A DNA stretch of 44,825 nt from a virus: positions 1 to 44,825 of the IMG/VR virus record IMGVR_UViG_3300044957_001200; one strand, written 5' to 3'. The notes below the pieces were generated by a model, which worked only from the letters and a program-made list of their open reading frames with translations, was not told the origin of the DNA and did not search any database. The first letter of the stretch is position 1, and each line of letters begins with the position of its first letter. Made by a program: the position numbers and the translations under genes. Below are positions 26,565 through 36,355 of this stretch, one piece after another.

Positions 26565-29500
26565 TTAAACATTGTCTCCTAAATTATATTTAGTTTCATC
26601 ATATTGCAAGGCAGTTATTTTATATCTATATTCTTCTTGCTCCTCAATATCTAAGATTCTAAATTTCTGTGTTTTATCCATATAAGGTTCTAATGACGCT
26701 CCTGGATATTTAACTCCTGGATCGCTAATTCCAGAAACACTTGGACTTTTATTATAATCGTAATTCTCTGGTTCTATTTCTATAGTCCAAACTGTATTTT
26801 GCATTAACGTATGCTCTGTATCGTCTAAAGATTGACCTCCAAAATCAATCTTGGTATATCCCTCAAAATTACCAGTAGTTTCTATCGTCACATAATTACC
26901 AAAAACATTTGTGTCAGTTGGATCAAGAATCGAGTAATTTGATTCAAATTTTATTGTTTGAATCTGCTTTTTTCTTATTAAAGACGTGTCTAACCCTGAA
27001 ACCAATGTCTTTTGTCCATCTGGCTTTGCTACGGTAAATGGGCTATTATTATCTGCAGAAAATTCTAAGACCGCATTTCCTGTTTCTGTTCCTATCTCAA
27101 TATTTCCTGCTGGAGTTAATACGTTAAAATTACATCCGTTTATAGCTTGTAAAAATCCAGATATATCTTCGTACTTAATATCTAAAATTGCATAATTTTT
27201 ATTTAATACGTATGTTCTTCCTCCTAAAATTTTATTTTGCCTATTCTGGTCTTGTATAAAAACTATATCTCCAGGCTTCAAATACATCGCGGGTAAACTC
27301 GTTTCAAAAGTAACTAATTCTGATTCTAGATTCTCTGATAACAAAGTCCATTTCCCTAATCTTTCAGCCTGACCTTCGCTTGTGCATCCAAAGGCACTAA
27401 CTTCAATTTCTTTTATCCCAAATCTAATTAGCCCTTCTCTACTCTCTACATATTTTACTGCAGGTTTATAAAAATTCTCTTTATCATTATATCTGACTAA
27501 CGCTACATTTCTTCTAACTCTTTTACTAGTATTACTATATGTAAATTCTCCATCCTTTACATTACTATTATTAAATATATACAATGGATCTTTTGGTCTA
27601 TCTTGAGAAGTAAATATTAATCCGGCATTATAGAAAACTATTGCTCTAAAAATACTTGCCATATCATTAACAACTTTATAAGCGTCTTCTCTGGTGCTAA
27701 TGAGTACATTACAAGTAAATCTTGGCTCTTTTCCATCTCCTGTTCCTCCCGAACTGACTAATTGATCACAATATTTTGAAATTTCATATAAAGTCCATTT
27801 ATCTGTTAGGTTTGGATCTACATATTTTCCTAATCCATATCTTCTATTAGTAATTAAATCATAAAAACACCAAGCAGGATTATCTGTCCATCCTAAATTA
27901 AAATTTCCATCCCAAATACCATCATAAGTTCTAGAATAAGGATTATAATTACTGGGGATTTTTACTTTTAACAATCTTGTGTCATAGGCTCTTTGTGGTA
28001 TACTAGTAAAATACCTAGAATCAAAAGTGGTTAAAATTCCAGCTGTATGGGGTAAAACAAGAAAATCATCGTAAATTTCAGTAATAGAATCTATTGCACT
28101 TCTTACTACTATATTTGGATCAACGCTTTCATCATAAACAGGCTCAATTTCTATCTCCCATCCAACAGTTGTTGATCTTGTGTATCTATTTAAACCTGTC
28201 CATTCAAATGTTTCGATATAAGGTCCTTGATTTAATTTACCTGCGATTGTTAACGTAGCGTAATCTCTAGCTTCTCCTACTAATAGTCTTTGTCTTTTAT
28301 CTTTATAATCTTGTAAAGAAGCTCGAAAATCACGTTGCAACTTATTAACATCGTTAGCGTATGTTGTATATATCTTACCATCATGTCTATGAGAATAAGT
28401 TGTTCTTCCATTTATGAATTCAGTAAAGTTTGCTGGTTTTCTTTTATATCCGTCTGGACCAGATCCACCTCCAGGACTATCAGGGGGCCAGAATAAACCC
28501 AAAACATCATATTCTTTACTAAAAACTGTATTATAATATTCTTCTTCGCTTATTGTAAATGCTCCTGATGAACTTCCTGTATAATTTGGATTAGGGATTA
28601 ATGTGACTTGTTTTCCTACATTTGGAATATAATCTATTCTTTTTAAATAAAGATAAAAAGTCATTTCCTGTCGATCCATTCTACCGCTGACTGAATTTTT
28701 TGAAGCATCATCGGCGCTTTCCCAAATGGTTAGATCAACAATACTTTTAAATAAACTTAAAGCTTTTAGATGGAGTCTTAAACCATATAAATCTTTAGTA
28801 AGAATTGTTAAAGATTTTTTATAAGTTCTAGAACTTCCATCTTGGAATTTTCTTCTACCAAAAAGTCTTGTTCCAACAATTTTCGTACTAGTTAACCTTC
28901 TGGGCATTTTTATTTTAGATAATAAAGTATTTGCATTTTCATCATATAAAGACACCGTATCAAGATATTGCCCATTGTTTACTTTTCTTGCGTAGAATGG
29001 TTCTTCTAATTTTATATTTTTTAATTCATTTAGTCTTGTATGTCTTGGGGCTGAATCACCATAATCATATGCGAGTCTAATAAATTCAAAATTTAAACTT
29101 CCCTTAGCTGGATAAGTATTATCTGCTATAGGTATCTCATTCCAATATACAGATCTTAATAAAGAATCTGGTCCTTGATATTTAATTATTTTAACTCCAT
29201 TTTTATAACCTATATCTCCTATTGTTGCTCCTGGATTAGGGACTATTTCATAATCTACAATACCTTCGATAGGACCTTCTCCAAGAACGTCTAACAAAGA
29301 TATATTTGTTAAAGAAGTTATGCCTATATCTTTTGTATCTTTTAACGTATTTCCATATCTAAAACCATACCGATCTATTTGTTGTCTATCTCCCACTCTA
29401 CTTACTAAAGTGTGACAATTCCTTGGAATCGAAGAGCTTGGTAATGTATAATTATCGTTCCATGTTCTTGTCCCTTTTCTGACGCCACCATATCTATTAT

Positions 29501-31958
29501 GAACAAAAATTCCTTCTGCAATATAATTATGATATTTCTCTACTTCAAAATTATATACTTTTTCAAAACCGTCGTGCTCCATCTTTAATATTTTTAATTT
29601 CTTTTTGTTGAATGTATACAAATGCTCCCCAACTTTTATATCTAAAAGAAGCTTATATTCATTATTATCAGTTAAAAACGGGTGACATTTTGTACATCTT
29701 ATTTGTGATCCATCTTCTAAAGTCACTTTAGTTATAGGTTCAAGATCTTGACCTTCATCAAAAATTTCTGATATTTTAGAAATTTTTAAATCTTGAGTTT
29801 TATCATCGTAACCATACACTTCATCAGACTGTTTTAACTCTTCTATATTTTTTAATCCATAAGGAGTATAAATTTTTGTTCCAGCTGGAAAGCATGTACT
29901 TGAATAAGTGCATGTATACACATCTCCAGCTCTTGTTGTATATGTGCCTATGAACATACTAAATCTATCTGATCTTAAATTAAATGCGCAAGTATCTGCC
30001 ATTTGTACATAAAATGGATATGTCCCATTTCTATTGGGAATGCCATTTGGATACTTCAAAAGATTACTTTTTGATAATCGTGTTGTTGCTGTTGGGGAAC
30101 TCGTTTCTAAAGAGCCTCCTGTAAAGATAACTTGATGCTCTATTTGTGTTGGACTAATAGTTATTGTTGGAACATTTTCAGCTTGATTAGCGCTAATAGA
30201 GTTTTTGACCGTACTTGTTGCTATGACTGTTAGATTCTCTACAAAAGGAGTAGAAGCTGGACCACTAGAGTTAGCATCTGGAGTATAGCAAACATTTCCA
30301 AGAAGATCTACTTGATTTACAGAAGCGTATCTTATAGCATAGTTTCCTAAGATTGATATGCTAAATTCTGGTTGTATTAAAACTCCAGAGACTCTTCTTG
30401 CCCTTGCGTTTGCAGCGGTTGGATCATCAATGTTAAGCCAGAAGCAACTTTCAGATTCTACTCCTTGCCCAGGAGAAAAAGTAGTATCTGGTATAGATCC
30501 ACCAATATTTGTAATTCCGTCTGGTTTTCCATTTTTTCTTATGGTCTCAAATTCATTTATGCTTATTTTTTTAAAGCTTAAAATTTCATCTCCAGCGCTT
30601 CTTAAATTTAAAATAATTTTATTGTTTTTAATAATATCAAAATTCCAGGAAGGCAAATTTAATCGACTTGGATAACTATTCGCCCCTGTAGGTCTATTAT
30701 CTTTAGTATACGGATTAAAATTAAATGTTAATGTGACTTTTGAACTAGATCCTTTAGCGTTAGAACAGCTTGCGTAAGCGTAAAATGTACCCGCATGCCT
30801 TGGAATTCCTGTAATAGTTTTACTAGTAGAATTAAAAACTAAACCTTCAGGTAAAGAAGAGACAGCTAAAATAGTATGTTTATTATTTAGTCCGGCTAAA
30901 GTTTGATTTCCAATTGCAGTTCCTACCGTACCACTATAAGTTTTAGCAGATATAGTTGGTAAAACATCTGTGGTCTTCTGCTCGCCATATAGTATAGATA
31001 AATTAAAATTTTTTCTATTTCCTGCGTCTGAATTTGGACCATAGATTATAAAACTTAAAGTTGAAGTTTTTATATCTGCTTCGACATTAAGAGCTACTGT
31101 TCCAGTAATAGTTTTAGTATTCGGATTCCATACTAATCCTAAATTTTGTAAGATATTTAAAGAGTTTGCATCTAAACTAGCGCTATACTGATTACTAGGC
31201 AAATTAGTAGTTAAACTATAGCCAAAAGCTTGCCCTCTAAATGCATGAACTGTTGGTGCACTATTTACATATATAGGATCATTCCCATATTGATCCTTGC
31301 TTTTTATTGTTAAACTTTTAAAAGCTTTAAACGTTTCTAATCGAGTTGTTTTATTTTTACCACTGCCTACGCTTATATATCTATTCCCATTTAATATGGA
31401 TTCAATAATACCCGTATAATATCCAACATAGTTAATTAAATTTTTTTTAAATTCTATAATCGTACTATTTGTTCCTACGAATCTCAACCTATCACTAGAA
31501 TTTAAATCTGCTAAAATTCCAAAATCAGTATAATTTAATGATGATACCACTTGTTCTAATTCGACATTAAAAGAAAAAGCAGATCCGTACTTGGCTGTTG
31601 TTGTTGCAGAACTTAAAATAGCTGAAGGAGTTGGATTTACGCCAGGAGTGCCATACATGACTAATCCATTCACAAGACTCCATACAAACCAAAATCCATT
31701 TCCTCTATCAACTCCGTCTATATTAATTTGATTATTAGATGATTCTGGTAAAGGATTAGGGTAAGTTGTGCTTGCAGAAAATATTGGATTATATGCATCT
31801 ACTAAATCTGACACATCTGCTAAAGTTATATCTGTTGAACTAGGTTTGCCTACATCATTATAAACTGTATATCCATCATAAGAAATACCATTTTTTCCTC
31901 TCCAGGAAACTCCTTCGATATATTTATTTGGATCACAATCTTTACATTTTTTTGCCAT
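26565..31958 (-). CDS. J: Lambda J-like central tip protein with N-terminal Ig-like part and Hint domain
   Basis: 1797 residues. Residues 1-688 are beta-rich and include He_PIG-type Ig domains (about 330-410: SLPEGLVFNSTSKTITGIP, then AGTFYAYASCSN). Residues 689-821 are a Hint/intein-like domain. From residue 822 comes the J core, with LLDVLGEGPIEGIVDYEI near its start, beta domains, a Phe/Tyr-rich middle, and a C-terminal pair ending in KFRILDIEEQEEYRYKITA and YDETKYNLG, as in lambda J. J forms the tail tip and contacts the receptor. Placing a self-cleaving domain exactly between the Ig part and the J core suggests processing into two chains. The start is 3 bases after the I stop. The expected M-L-K-I-J order is kept on this strand. 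Confidence 0.88.
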   Translation of the reverse strand: MAKKCKDCDPNKYIEGVSWRGKNGISYDGYTVYNDVGKPSSTDITLADVSDLVDAYNPIFSASTTYPNPLPESSNNQINIDGVDRGNGFWFVWSLVNGLVMYGTPGVNPTPSAILSSATTTAKYGSAFSFNVELEQVVSSLNYTDFGILADLNSSDRLRFVGTNSTIIEFKKNLINYVGYYTGIIESILNGNRYISVGSGKNKTTRLETFKAFKSLTIKSKDQYGNDPIYVNSAPTVHAFRGQAFGYSLTTNLPSNQYSASLDANSLNILQNLGLVWNPNTKTITGTVALNVEADIKTSTLSFIIYGPNSDAGNRKNFNLSILYGEQKTTDVLPTISAKTYSGTVGTAIGNQTLAGLNNKHTILAVSSLPEGLVFNSTSKTITGIPRHAGTFYAYASCSNAKGSSSKVTLTFNFNPYTKDNRPTGANSYPSRLNLPSWNFDIIKNNKIILNLRSAGDEILSFKKISINEFETIRKNGKPDGITNIGGSIPDTTFSPGQGVESESCFWLNIDDPTAANARARRVSGVLIQPEFSISILGNYAIRYASVNQVDLLGNVCYTPDANSSGPASTPFVENLTVIATSTVKNSISANQAENVPTITISPTQIEHQVIFTGGSLETSSPTATTRLSKSNLLKYPNGIPNRNGTYPFYVQMADTCAFNLRSDRFSMFIGTYTTRAGDVYTCTYSSTCFPAGTKIYTPYGLKNIEELKQSDEVYGYDDKTQDLKISKISEIFDEGQDLEPITKVTLEDGSQIRCTKCHPFLTDNNEYKLLLDIKVGEHLYTFNKKKLKILKMEHDGFEKVYNFEVEKYHNYIAEGIFVHNRYGGVRKGTRTWNDNYTLPSSSIPRNCHTLVSRVGDRQQIDRYGFRYGNTLKDTKDIGITSLTNISLLDVLGEGPIEGIVDYEIVPNPGATIGDIGYKNGVKIIKYQGPDSLLRSVYWNEIPIADNTYPAKGSLNFEFIRLAYDYGDSAPRHTRLNELKNIKLEEPFYARKVNNGQYLDTVSLYDENANTLLSKIKMPRRLTSTKIVGTRLFGRRKFQDGSSRTYKKSLTILTKDLYGLRLHLKALSLFKSIVDLTIWESADDASKNSVSGRMDRQEMTFYLYLKRIDYIPNVGKQVTLIPNPNYTGSSSGAFTISEEEYYNTVFSKEYDVLGLFWPPDSPGGGSGPDGYKRKPANFTEFINGRTTYSHRHDGKIYTTYANDVNKLQRDFRASLQDYKDKRQRLLVGEARDYATLTIAGKLNQGPYIETFEWTGLNRYTRSTTVGWEIEIEPVYDESVDPNIVVRSAIDSITEIYDDFLVLPHTAGILTTFDSRYFTSIPQRAYDTRLLKVKIPSNYNPYSRTYDGIWDGNFNLGWTDNPAWCFYDLITNRRYGLGKYVDPNLTDKWTLYEISKYCDQLVSSGGTGDGKEPRFTCNVLISTREDAYKVVNDMASIFRAIVFYNAGLIFTSQDRPKDPLYIFNNSNVKDGEFTYSNTSKRVRRNVALVRYNDKENFYKPAVKYVESREGLIRFGIKEIEVSAFGCTSEGQAERLGKWTLLSENLESELVTFETSLPAMYLKPGDIVFIQDQNRQNKILGGRTYVLNKNYAILDIKYEDISGFLQAINGCNFNVLTPAGNIEIGTETGNAVLEFSADNNSPFTVAKPDGQKTLVSGLDTSLIRKKQIQTIKFESNYSILDPTDTNVFGNYVTIETTGNFEGYTKIDFGGQSLDDTEHTLMQNTVWTIEIEPENYDYNKSPSVSGISDPGVKYPGASLEPYMDKTQKFRILDIEEQEEYRYKITALQYDETKYNLGDNV
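29496..29894 (-). other. Hint / bacterial intein-like domain in the J-like protein
   Basis: 133 residues (689-821 of the J-like protein). It begins with catalytic Cys (CFPAGTKIYTP), has the block B motif T-K-C-H, and ends with YHNYIAEGIFVHN, giving the penultimate His and terminal Asn. The next residue is Arg instead of Cys, Ser or Thr. It therefore resembles A-type bacterial intein-like domains, which cleave or splice inefficiently, and has no homing endonuclease insert. Confidence 0.9.
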
Positions 31959-31961
31959 AAA

Positions 31962-33278
31962 TTAAATTGATAATGAGTTATCGCTCATTGAATTCCCTTG
32001 AATATCTTGAATATTTATGGGATATCCGTGATGAGTAAAATAAAAACTTTTTGTAGGATAATTTTTTTCTGATGCTCCTGCGCCAATTGGAGCTTTTCCA
32101 TCGCTTTCATATTTATTTGCTCTTGATTGAATTCTGTATATTTGATCATACGAACTAAAAATTTGTTGACTACCTATGATTAATCTGCCATAACCTATTG
32201 GTACTGGTCCTCCCTCTCCAATTGTATTTACTGGACCATTAAAAGTGTAAGATGGTTCTCCTCCTCCAGTATCTGGAGAAGCTTCGAAATCTGCTGAAGG
32301 ATTCGCTATTTGTTGCGGGCTAACCATAGGTGGTGGTTTCATTAACAGCATAGAAACTCCTAAAGCTACTAATCCTAAAATGGCTGGAGCTAACATGCCT
32401 AATATACCTAATGAACCTCCACCAGAAACTGGAGCTAAAATTATAGCTAGGAATACCGCGAAAACACTTTTAAATCCACTTCCACCGCCTCCTCCTTTAG
32501 CTCCTCCACCTTGTTTTCCTCCTCCTCCATTATGCACAAAAATATTACTAGCTATGTATGTATGATTTTTCATCACATGAAAATTATAAACTTTTTCATT
32601 TCCATCTTCTTCTATTCTTTCAATAGGCATTACGTCTCCACTTTTATGAATTAGAACATCTCCAACTTGAAAATTTTCAAGAGGAGTAAATCTATTATAC
32701 TCATTAAAAAACCAGTGATTTCCTGTGCTTCTAATTACTGATCCATCCCATAACGTAATTTTTAAAATTTTATTATTTTCATGTTCAAAAACTTTCTCAA
32801 TTATGTCAATTTGTATATTTTTATCTTTATCAAAAGAATATATTTCGTCTCCTTCTTTTAGGTCTTCTATATTTTTTTCACCTTGGGGTGTGGAAATTTT
32901 TGTTCCAGCTGGAAAACATCCTTGCGCACCACCACCGCCTCCTCCACCCGCACCTTCTACGATAGGGATAATATCAATAGTTTTTAACGTTGATCCAAAA
33001 TCCATAAACATTTCAGACTCAGATAATCTTGCAAAATGTTTTTTATTAACGTCTTTATAATTGAGAGGCATTTCTTCCGCTTTAGGAACCCACAAAGGTC
33101 TATGATTAATTAATATTTCATATTTTGCATTCTTTTCAGATTGATCTATAAAAAGTTTTGTTAGCTTTTTTGTGTTAGCTTCTATAGCTCGAAAAGCTTC
33201 TGCAACGCTAGAGACATTTAAATCCCATTCTTCGCCAATCTCTTGACCTAAATATCCATGTAATTTAACTTTAACCAT
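31962..33278 (-). CDS. I: Lambda I-like tail assembly protein with inserted Hint domain
   Basis: 438 residues. Residues 1-110 match the lambda I family (MVKVKLHGYLG, then SSVAEAFRAIEANT). A poly-Gly run leads to a 130-residue Hint domain (121-250), then another Gly-rich run and a hydrophobic segment (about 268-318, VFAVFLAIILAPV and LGLVALGVSMLLM). The C-terminal part has PSYTFNGPVNT and GGPVPIGYGRLIIGSQ, the usual second half of I-type proteins in front of J. The gene overlaps the K gene by 8 bases and lies 3 bases before J. I-type proteins assist tip assembly; the hydrophobic segment may insert into or cross a membrane at ejection. Cleavage by the Hint domain would separate the two halves. 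Confidence 0.85.
   Translation of the reverse strand: MVKVKLHGYLGQEIGEEWDLNVSSVAEAFRAIEANTKKLTKLFIDQSEKNAKYEILINHRPLWVPKAEEMPLNYKDVNKKHFARLSESEMFMDFGSTLKTIDIIPIVEGAGGGGGGGAQGCFPAGTKISTPQGEKNIEDLKEGDEIYSFDKDKNIQIDIIEKVFEHENNKILKITLWDGSVIRSTGNHWFFNEYNRFTPLENFQVGDVLIHKSGDVMPIERIEEDGNEKVYNFHVMKNHTYIASNIFVHNGGGGKQGGGAKGGGGGSGFKSVFAVFLAIILAPVSGGGSLGILGMLAPAILGLVALGVSMLLMKPPPMVSPQQIANPSADFEASPDTGGGEPSYTFNGPVNTIGEGGPVPIGYGRLIIGSQQIFSSYDQIYRIQSRANKYESDGKAPIGAGASEKNYPTKSFYFTHHGYPINIQDIQGNSMSDNSLSI
32529..32918 (-). other. Hint / bacterial intein-like domain in the I-like protein
   Basis: 130 residues (121-250 of the I-like protein). It has the N-terminal Cys (CFPAGTKISTPQG), block B T-G-N-H, and the C-terminal block NHTYIASNIFVHN. 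The next residue is Gly, so the splicing nucleophile is missing, as in the J-like copy. The two domains are clearly homologous but diverged in the middle, so they are not a recent duplication. Confidence 0.9.
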
Positions 33279-34017
33279 TCATGCGCTCCTTATACCTCAA
33301 AACATAACTAGTATGTTTCTTGAAGAAGTTATCATATATATTTACACAAGAAAAAGAATTAAAAGGCTGATGCAAGATCAATCCATCTCCTATATATACT
33401 GCCGCATGCGTAGGGAATTTATCTGAAACTCCAGGAAACATCATCATAATTCCGTCTGATTTATTCAATTTTACTGATTTATCTAATTTGATAAAACCTT
33501 GATTTTTGAAATTAATTTCGTATAAATCTTTTATATCTTCTAAATGTCTTGGATAAATTAAATCTCGAGGAAAATTAATTTTAACCTTTTCCTCTTTTAA
33601 TGCATATTCTTGCATTAATGTAAAACAATCTGACTTGCCCAAGACAAATGGTCTTCCTATATATGGATTACTTTCTTTATTTGGAGAGTAGAAGTTGAAC
33701 ATATTATATTTTACATTATATAATATATAATGAATATTATAAACATTGCTATTATTTTTATCAATCTCACTAAAATCAACACTTTCATTAACGTGTGAAT
33801 GATAACAAGCAATAATTTTACCTAAATTTGAACAATTCAAATAATCTTGTGGAGATATTATAAAATTATTACTTCTATTTTCTGCTCTATTCTTGCATGG
33901 ATATATATCAAATTTATATTCTTTAGATTTGAAGTATATAAACCCACAGATTTCTTCATGAGCTTTTCTAATTGCAAGATCTTTAATGTAATTTTTAATT
34001 TGGGGGTTAAACTCCAT
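33271..34017 (-). CDS. K: Lambda K-like tail protein: JAMM plus NlpC/P60 peptidase
   Basis: 248 residues with two domains. Residues 1-110 are a JAB/MPN metalloprotease: Glu22 and H73-x-H75-x7-S83-x2-D86, the exact JAMM spacing. Residues 120-248 are an NlpC/P60 peptidase with catalytic Cys131 (GKSDCFTLMQEYA) and His204 (THAAVYIGDG). In lambda-like phages K sits at the tip and is thought to cut peptidoglycan, and may also process a tail protein. Both active sites look intact. The gene follows L by 4 bases and overlaps I by 8. The JAMM domain next to two Hint-bearing proteins makes it a candidate partner in tip processing. Confidence 0.9.
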   Translation of the reverse strand: MEFNPQIKNYIKDLAIRKAHEEICGFIYFKSKEYKFDIYPCKNRAENRSNNFIISPQDYLNCSNLGKIIACYHSHVNESVDFSEIDKNNSNVYNIHYILYNVKYNMFNFYSPNKESNPYIGRPFVLGKSDCFTLMQEYALKEEKVKINFPRDLIYPRHLEDIKDLYEINFKNQGFIKLDKSVKLNKSDGIMMMFPGVSDKFPTHAAVYIGDGLILHQPFNSFSCVNIYDNFFKKHTSYVLRYKERMNG

Positions 34018-34021
34018 ACAT

Positions 34022-36331
34022 TTATGGTCCTTCCATGCTTCGCTGAGATTGGAATTTCCCTTCTACAGATGGAAATCCACCAAATGGCAAAACTCCAACT
34101 AATTGAGTACCGTCGGCAGCTAATGGAGCTCTGATTTGAAATTTTAATAAAGTATCAGGGATACTTTCATTTGGTCCAAACATATGATTTATCGCTAAGG
34201 TTTTTGTTTCAAAATTTATATTATCTTTCCATCTTAGTCTACATCCAATTAGAGTTTTAGAACATGTATCTGATTCCCAATACTCGAAATTTGGAGGAGA
34301 ATTTATTAAATCTGCCGTATGATTTTGTTTGCATACAAAATAATATTTTATTTTATTTTTTTCTATATGAATATAATTTCCATATGCATAATTTACTCCT
34401 TGTTGCCAAGCATCTCTATCAATCCAGTTGCCTTGTCTATATTGGGTAAAAGTTGAATCAGAACCATTTGCTACCGGCGGAGCACTTCGCAATCCTCTGC
34501 ATGATTGAGATAAAGAAACGCTAACTCTTGATACTCCATCTGATCCCGCTGTACTATTTGGATTTATCACAGAATTAACTATCCCATATACCCCAGAATG
34601 CATTTCATTTAATCTATCATGCCTCTCATATACACACCCTTCACCTCGATATGTAAATGGGCAATTTTTAGATAGAAGGATTCTTCCTGGTAATTTAACT
34701 CCTTCTATATCCAATAATGAAGCTAACTCATAAACAACATTTTGAGAGTCTTCTTGAACTTTCCGATCAATGTAATATATATCTGGCGTTAATTCTACTT
34801 CATAAATATCAATCTTCTTTTGATTAATTTGATCTAAATAATCTCTTGCCATATTTTGATATGAAGTATATATTTGAGTTGTATTTGAGATAGTTAATTC
34901 TTCTGTTATATAATCCGTTGCAATTAAATGAATATTTTGAGTTTGTAATGCAACATTATTGCCCGTATGAGTTGCAACAAATGTACAACCGCTAGAACTA
35001 ATATCTTTTAAATATTGATTATACAAGAATCCCGCGCTTCCCCAACTATTAAATAATATTTTTGGAGTATTAGAGAATATTGTGGGAAAAATGATGTTAT
35101 ATTCTCCAGAGGTAGATACGCCAAAATTAGGATTTAATTTTAATGCAACCAGTTTTGTATTCTCATTTGAATACGGATTAATTCCAGTATAATTCCCGCT
35201 TGGAATTGTTAAATAATTAATTTCAAAATTATTATTTAAAGGTTTAGAAAAAGCTGCACTAAAACTAGTGGATGTTTGGGTAGATATAGAATAATTAAAT
35301 CTTTCTGCTATGGTTTCATTATTTGATTTTAAAGAAATAAACGTAACTAATTTAGAGCCATCTTCAGAAAATGTAACGGGATAATTTATAGTAGAACTAG
35401 ATGTATTATTAAAAGATATAGAATTAAAATAACATAAAGCTTTTATCGTTGAATTTGAATTTATTTTTTTAAATTCTTTTTCAACATTAGGAATTATGCT
35501 AGTATACGTATTATTCGCAGGAATAATGAAAACATCAGAAGAAAACACATCTATTACATCGTCAGTTAGATTTATATCTTCATTTACAAATAGATTGAAA
35601 AAGTCTAAAGAATTTAAATGATAATTATACTTTTGAAGATTAATTTCTAAAGTTTTTAACCTATCGTCTGTTCTTAAACATGTAAAAACCTTATTAGAAG
35701 TCTGTATAGGCTTTACTCCGTAAATTAACCATTTGGAGAATCCTATTGGTAATCTCTCTAAAGATCTCACAGTTAATACTTCTCCATCTCTTGACGCCCA
35801 TGGAGTATCTGAGAAAGTATTAAATGGATTTACTGCCGCTGGAAAATTGTCTGGACTTAGATATCTAACAAAAGTTTTTCTTCTTGTAACTTTTGAGCCG
35901 ACTATATCTTTCAGCTCTTGAATCTGCATTCTTATATATTTATAAAAAGAATTAAATTCATCATCTAAAAACTGACTAGAAAATTTTACTTTCGGAGTTG
36001 GAATTGTTCCATTAGAAGTTATATCAAATTGATCTCCATAGACAGGAAATGGAAAGTAAAGATTTCCTCTCCATTTTATAATTCCTCTATTAATATGAAA
36101 AAGATTAAAATCATTATGAATTCTTATCACACCATCTTTAACTGGGCCATTTCTATTTGGGTATAAGATCGTCGCAGGTTTAATTTCATTTAAATCTATT
36201 TCATATAAAAATATAGGGGTTGTAGGCTCAATCTCATGGATATGAGAATTAATAGATCTTTGAGCTTCAAGGGCTTGAAGAAAGTATTCGCTAGCCTGTA
36301 CAACTTGATTAGGACTTGATCCCATTCCCAT
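34022..36331 (-). CDS. L: Lambda L-like minor tail protein with Fe-S cysteines and chitin-binding-like insert
   Basis: 769 residues, about three times the length of lambda L. The C-terminal third carries the L signature: ELASLLDIEGVKLPGR, then C557-x8-C566 (CPFTYRGEGC), C690-x6-C697 (CSKTLIGC) and finally LPFGGFPS. Those four Cys spacings equal the [4Fe-4S] ligands known in lambda L. Between the two pairs (about 640-690) is a carbohydrate-binding-like module (AWQQGVNYAYGNYI, YYFVCKQNH, then P and EYW). Residues 210-530 are an extra beta-rich insert without a recognised family. L joins the tip to the tube. Both it and the M-like protein begin MGMG. An AGGAG-type ribosome site precedes the start. 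Confidence 0.85.
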   Translation of the reverse strand: MGMGSSPNQVVQASEYFLQALEAQRSINSHIHEIEPTTPIFLYEIDLNEIKPATILYPNRNGPVKDGVIRIHNDFNLFHINRGIIKWRGNLYFPFPVYGDQFDITSNGTIPTPKVKFSSQFLDDEFNSFYKYIRMQIQELKDIVGSKVTRRKTFVRYLSPDNFPAAVNPFNTFSDTPWASRDGEVLTVRSLERLPIGFSKWLIYGVKPIQTSNKVFTCLRTDDRLKTLEINLQKYNYHLNSLDFFNLFVNEDINLTDDVIDVFSSDVFIIPANNTYTSIIPNVEKEFKKINSNSTIKALCYFNSISFNNTSSSTINYPVTFSEDGSKLVTFISLKSNNETIAERFNYSISTQTSTSFSAAFSKPLNNNFEINYLTIPSGNYTGINPYSNENTKLVALKLNPNFGVSTSGEYNIIFPTIFSNTPKILFNSWGSAGFLYNQYLKDISSSGCTFVATHTGNNVALQTQNIHLIATDYITEELTISNTTQIYTSYQNMARDYLDQINQKKIDIYEVELTPDIYYIDRKVQEDSQNVVYELASLLDIEGVKLPGRILLSKNCPFTYRGEGCVYERHDRLNEMHSGVYGIVNSVINPNSTAGSDGVSRVSVSLSQSCRGLRSAPPVANGSDSTFTQYRQGNWIDRDAWQQGVNYAYGNYIHIEKNKIKYYFVCKQNHTADLINSPPNFEYWESDTCSKTLIGCRLRWKDNINFETKTLAINHMFGPNESIPDTLLKFQIRAPLAADGTQLVGVLPFGGFPSVEGKFQSQRSMEGP

Positions 36332-36355
36332 ATTATAAATTCTCCAATATTTTCA

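Noticed and set aside
30358-33060. Plus-strand ORFs opposite the J- and I-like genes
   Set aside because: They are shadows of strong minus-strand genes; their Pro- and Ser-rich products simply mirror the Gly-rich and beta-rich coding strand.
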